A stretch of 64,000 nt of DNA from Ignelater luminosus (Eukaryota > Arthropoda > Insecta > Coleoptera > Elateridae). Positions 61,510 through 64,000 of this stretch are shown piece by piece. Where the stretch lies: the NCBI GenBank assembly GCA_011009095.1, contig VTPC01007494.1, positions 37,450 through 101,449 on the forward strand, given 5' to 3'. Within the stretch, counting starts at the first letter, position 1. Every line of letters starts with the position of its first letter. The position numbers were made by a program, and so were the translations under genes. The notes below the pieces were generated by a model. It was given only the letters and a program-made list of their open reading frames with translations, made no database searches and was not told the origin of the DNA.

Positions 61510-62906
61510 CAGTATACATACTGGCTTTGGACGTAATGTAATTCCTATTTTCTCAAAATTCAGTTTGCAATTCAGAAAGCGAAGGAGGGCTATAGGCTCT
61601 TTTTGTGGTTTTGACAATTTCCTTAGATGTCATATTGTGGATGCGACAGCTTGATTTTGATGCACAATATGTACAATTCAGGTCAGCACTGTAATTAGGA
61701 TGGCGATAGCTGACAACGACTTCATCAAACCTTTTAATCTTGATCGATATGCAAGTTGAGTAAGATATGCCTTAAGGTGTTTGATCAGCTAAGTCCATGT
61801 TTTTGAATTCTGGCTCATTATCTTATTTTTGTTTTATCTTCTTGTAGCTTCGTTTTTAGTATCTCTTTATAATCAAATTGTTGTCAACGTGAGAAGCTTT
61901 CCTAAGTGATACTTACTGTATCTTTGAAGCATGAGTTCCTGTAGCTTTGTAGCTCCCCATTGCTATACCACGCGATGTGTATACAGCTCACCTCATTTGG
62001 CACAAGGAATAATGTTGTCATTGATAATAAATTATTGATGTCTAATTTCTTATGTTTTTGTTGGTAAAGTTGACACGAACTAATTTTTGTTGGTTCGGTT
62101 TTATTTTCCATTATTTTGTCCATCTAATGATGCGTTTATTTACTCTTTGCGGATTGGCTTCTACGGCGTTGTTTTCGGTTGTCATAATGACTACATCAAA
62201 TGCAAAGCTTACTAGCGTTGCATTTTGAATCTATAGAATGTCACAAGTATGGAGCTGCCTTCTGGGTTCTGAACAGTCAGAAACGTAAGACTGTAAGAGT
62301 GTTATAAATTGTTTTTATCAAATGCTTGAGCAACAAACGTCCAGAAATATTGCCGAGCAAACTTTCTTTTCTTCCAACACTTTTTTGATTATGTTGCTAG
62401 TTTTATGTACTTGCCCGATGTTCAAATGCTTGCATCTAAATCCAAGTTGATGATTTGCTATTCATTTTTTATCCTCTACTATAGTTTTGAGCCTTTTGAT
62501 AAAAAGTTTCTCTAATACTTTTTGAAACAATTGAACGCCTCAGAGCAACATGTACCTAAAGTGGCATAGAACTAGTTATGATTAAAAAGTGTTGAAACAT
62601 TTCAATCTTTCTCTGAAATTAGATAAGTAATTTTGATGTGTTCATTTATTTTTTTTTAGTGTACACTGTTGCATGTATCACTTTCTCTTTATCACAGAAA
62701 CCAAAAAAAGTAAATAATTGGACTTCTGTTAAAAAAAGTAAAATAAACTTAGGTACTTCTTAGAATAAAGAATTCTGAAATGTCCAACTTTATACAGTGA
62801 TACAGTATCTTCATAAGGCACTGATGTTGTTGCTCTCATCTCATTAAAATACCTGGTATTGTACTCTTTAAATGAGACTCATACATTTTTGTGTAGTTTT
62901 TTACTT
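61510..62906. other. Non-coding stretch between the foldback element and the edge pseudogene
   Basis: I see no supported gene. The words TGACTACATCAAA (about 62190) weakly resemble the foldback-family arm, but no inverted partner is clear. Confidence 0.35.
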
Positions 62907-64000
62907 TTAAAATAGGTACATTTTTTCTTTCTGTGAGCATCCTTCTAGTGGAAAAGATAAAAAATATACCAAAAACACTACTTTGAAAGGCTGCTTGATA
63001 AGACTTTTTTCAATCAGATCGATATAATACCTCGGGTTATCTACTTTCTTACATTTCAGCCTTTTCTTTTCAATAAGTGCAAAGCTCCGATCCACTGGCA
63101 TCATAGAATGCCCAGGTATTGGCTATTCAATACTTATTTGCTCAAAAATACTTGATGAACACAAAGAGTGTAGATTTGCAAAGAGAAATTTATTTTTATT
63201 TTGGGAGAAGCAGTTGTCAGAATATATAAGAGAATTTTTTTGTTATGTTTATGTTCTTTCAAATAGTAATCGAGACAAGTCAAAACCTCATTTGGGTCTT
63301 TAGTTGCAAAATTTTCCGTATAAAGAAACACAATAGCCTCATTACTTGTGATGTCATTAATTGCACATTTGTGTAACCACAACTGTCTCAAATAATATTC
63401 GTCCTGCACATTTGTAACCGATAATGTCAGATTTTTCTGAAAATCAAAACAGAGAACTAATTCTTCACTGTTTGGATATTCTTACTTTTTTTTATTTACA
63501 GAGATTTTCCTCTTTCCTTAAGTACAGTTCTTTTTGAATTTCCAAATTACAAATTTTTAAAGAATCATTTGCTATTTTGACCGAAATGATCCTTTTTAGG
63601 GTGGGCCAAACATATATTAGAGTCTCCTCTGAAACTATTATTAAAAACACCGTAGGATACTCGATTTTCTAGATGCTCCGCATTATATTTCCCGTACAAA
63701 TTAGCAACTGCAAGTTCTGAAGGTAAGCAGTTCATATTTCGGTTGTTACTTCGTCGATAATAAGATTCGATTGCAGGCAATTTTTTTATAAAATTATGTA
63801 CACGTTTATTTGTTGCCATGGATGGCCGCAAAGGTTGTTTTCCTCGGTAATCACGGGTATCCTTACTTAACATTAATACCTTCCTGCACAATCTTTCTCT
63901 CGAATCTACGTATTGCAGGAAATGCTTTTTGACAAATGTTTATTGACTGTTTGTCAATGATAACACTAAATTTAAAAACTTTTCTCTGAATTTTGTTTTT
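62907..64000 (-). pseudogene. Pseudogene of an insect transposon-type family (DUF7869-like), partial at window edge
   Basis: From the right edge, read on the minus strand: a basic region with TRDYRGKQPLRPSMATN, then VHNFIKKLPAIESYYRRSNN (63891-63565). After a gap with frame change come LCFDFQKNLTLSVTNVQDEY and LRQLWLHKCAINDITSNEA (63450-63330), ATKDPNEVLTCLDYYLKEHK (to 63255), then in another frame YSDNCFSQNKNKFLFANLHS (63225-63165). After a TAG, PGHSMMPVDRSFALIEKKR follows, to a stop at 62907. I recognise this order (RGK-x-x-R, I-x-x-Y-E-S-H-Y-like, SDNC-x-x-QN-N, GHS-M-x-x-D-x-x-F-x-x-IE) from abundant uncharacterised proteins in insect genomes. I believe Pfam labels the C-terminal part DUF7869, but that is from memory. 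There are at least two frameshifts and one stop. The N-terminus probably continues beyond 64000. Confidence 0.75.

Overview
The window is A+T-rich animal nuclear DNA. It has spliced coding sequence, long non-coding stretches and many decayed DNA transposons, and no operons or prokaryotic-type gene packing. The only host gene I can defend belongs to the Knirps (NR0A) nuclear-receptor family, which points to an arthropod and most likely an insect. I cannot fix the order; the transposon families present are common across insects.

The host gene lies on the + strand. One coding exon at 37855-37932 carries the start codon and the first C4 zinc finger. A second at 50975-51967 carries the second finger, the Knirps box, a low-complexity middle and two CtBP-type motifs. 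They join in phase across a 13,042-base intron to give 356 residues. A 5' UTR exon probably lies upstream, because the ATG directly follows a strong 3' splice-site sequence. The intron holds a full-length but dead mariner, a hAT pseudogene, two LTR/primer-binding-site-like remnants and a tandem duplication. It also holds two compositionally distinct segments that could be enhancers.

Region by region. 1-6033: A+T-rich, no gene seen. 6042-6833: hAT deletion derivative with an 8-bp target duplication. 7179-7340: small orphan ORF. 8395-8433: a pogo/Tigger-like terminus. 8440-21630: non-coding, with a 53-bp tandem repeat near 12.1 kb. 21640-21882: hAT-type MITE. 22206-23793: MULE (Mutator-like) element with repeat-array termini and a broken transposase. 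24179-24424 and 61306-61504: two copies of a foldback element. 28888-32063: a mosaic of direct repeats, a non-LTR retrotransposon fragment and a 780-bp tandem duplication. 32130-33160: ZMYM1/DUF4371-like hAT pseudogene. 37855-51967: the knirps-family gene. 51968 to about 53500: probable 3' UTR and downstream flank. 53500-61300: no gene seen. 62907-64000: pseudogene of an insect transposon-type family, running off the right edge.

No gene cluster or pathway is visible. The host gene would act alone as a DNA-binding repressor, and the rest is transposon history and presumed regulatory DNA. I saw no tRNA, rRNA, CRISPR or intact transposase. I did not find a convincing undescribed system. The items most worth checking are the long intron with its candidate enhancers, the MULE termini and the edge pseudogene.
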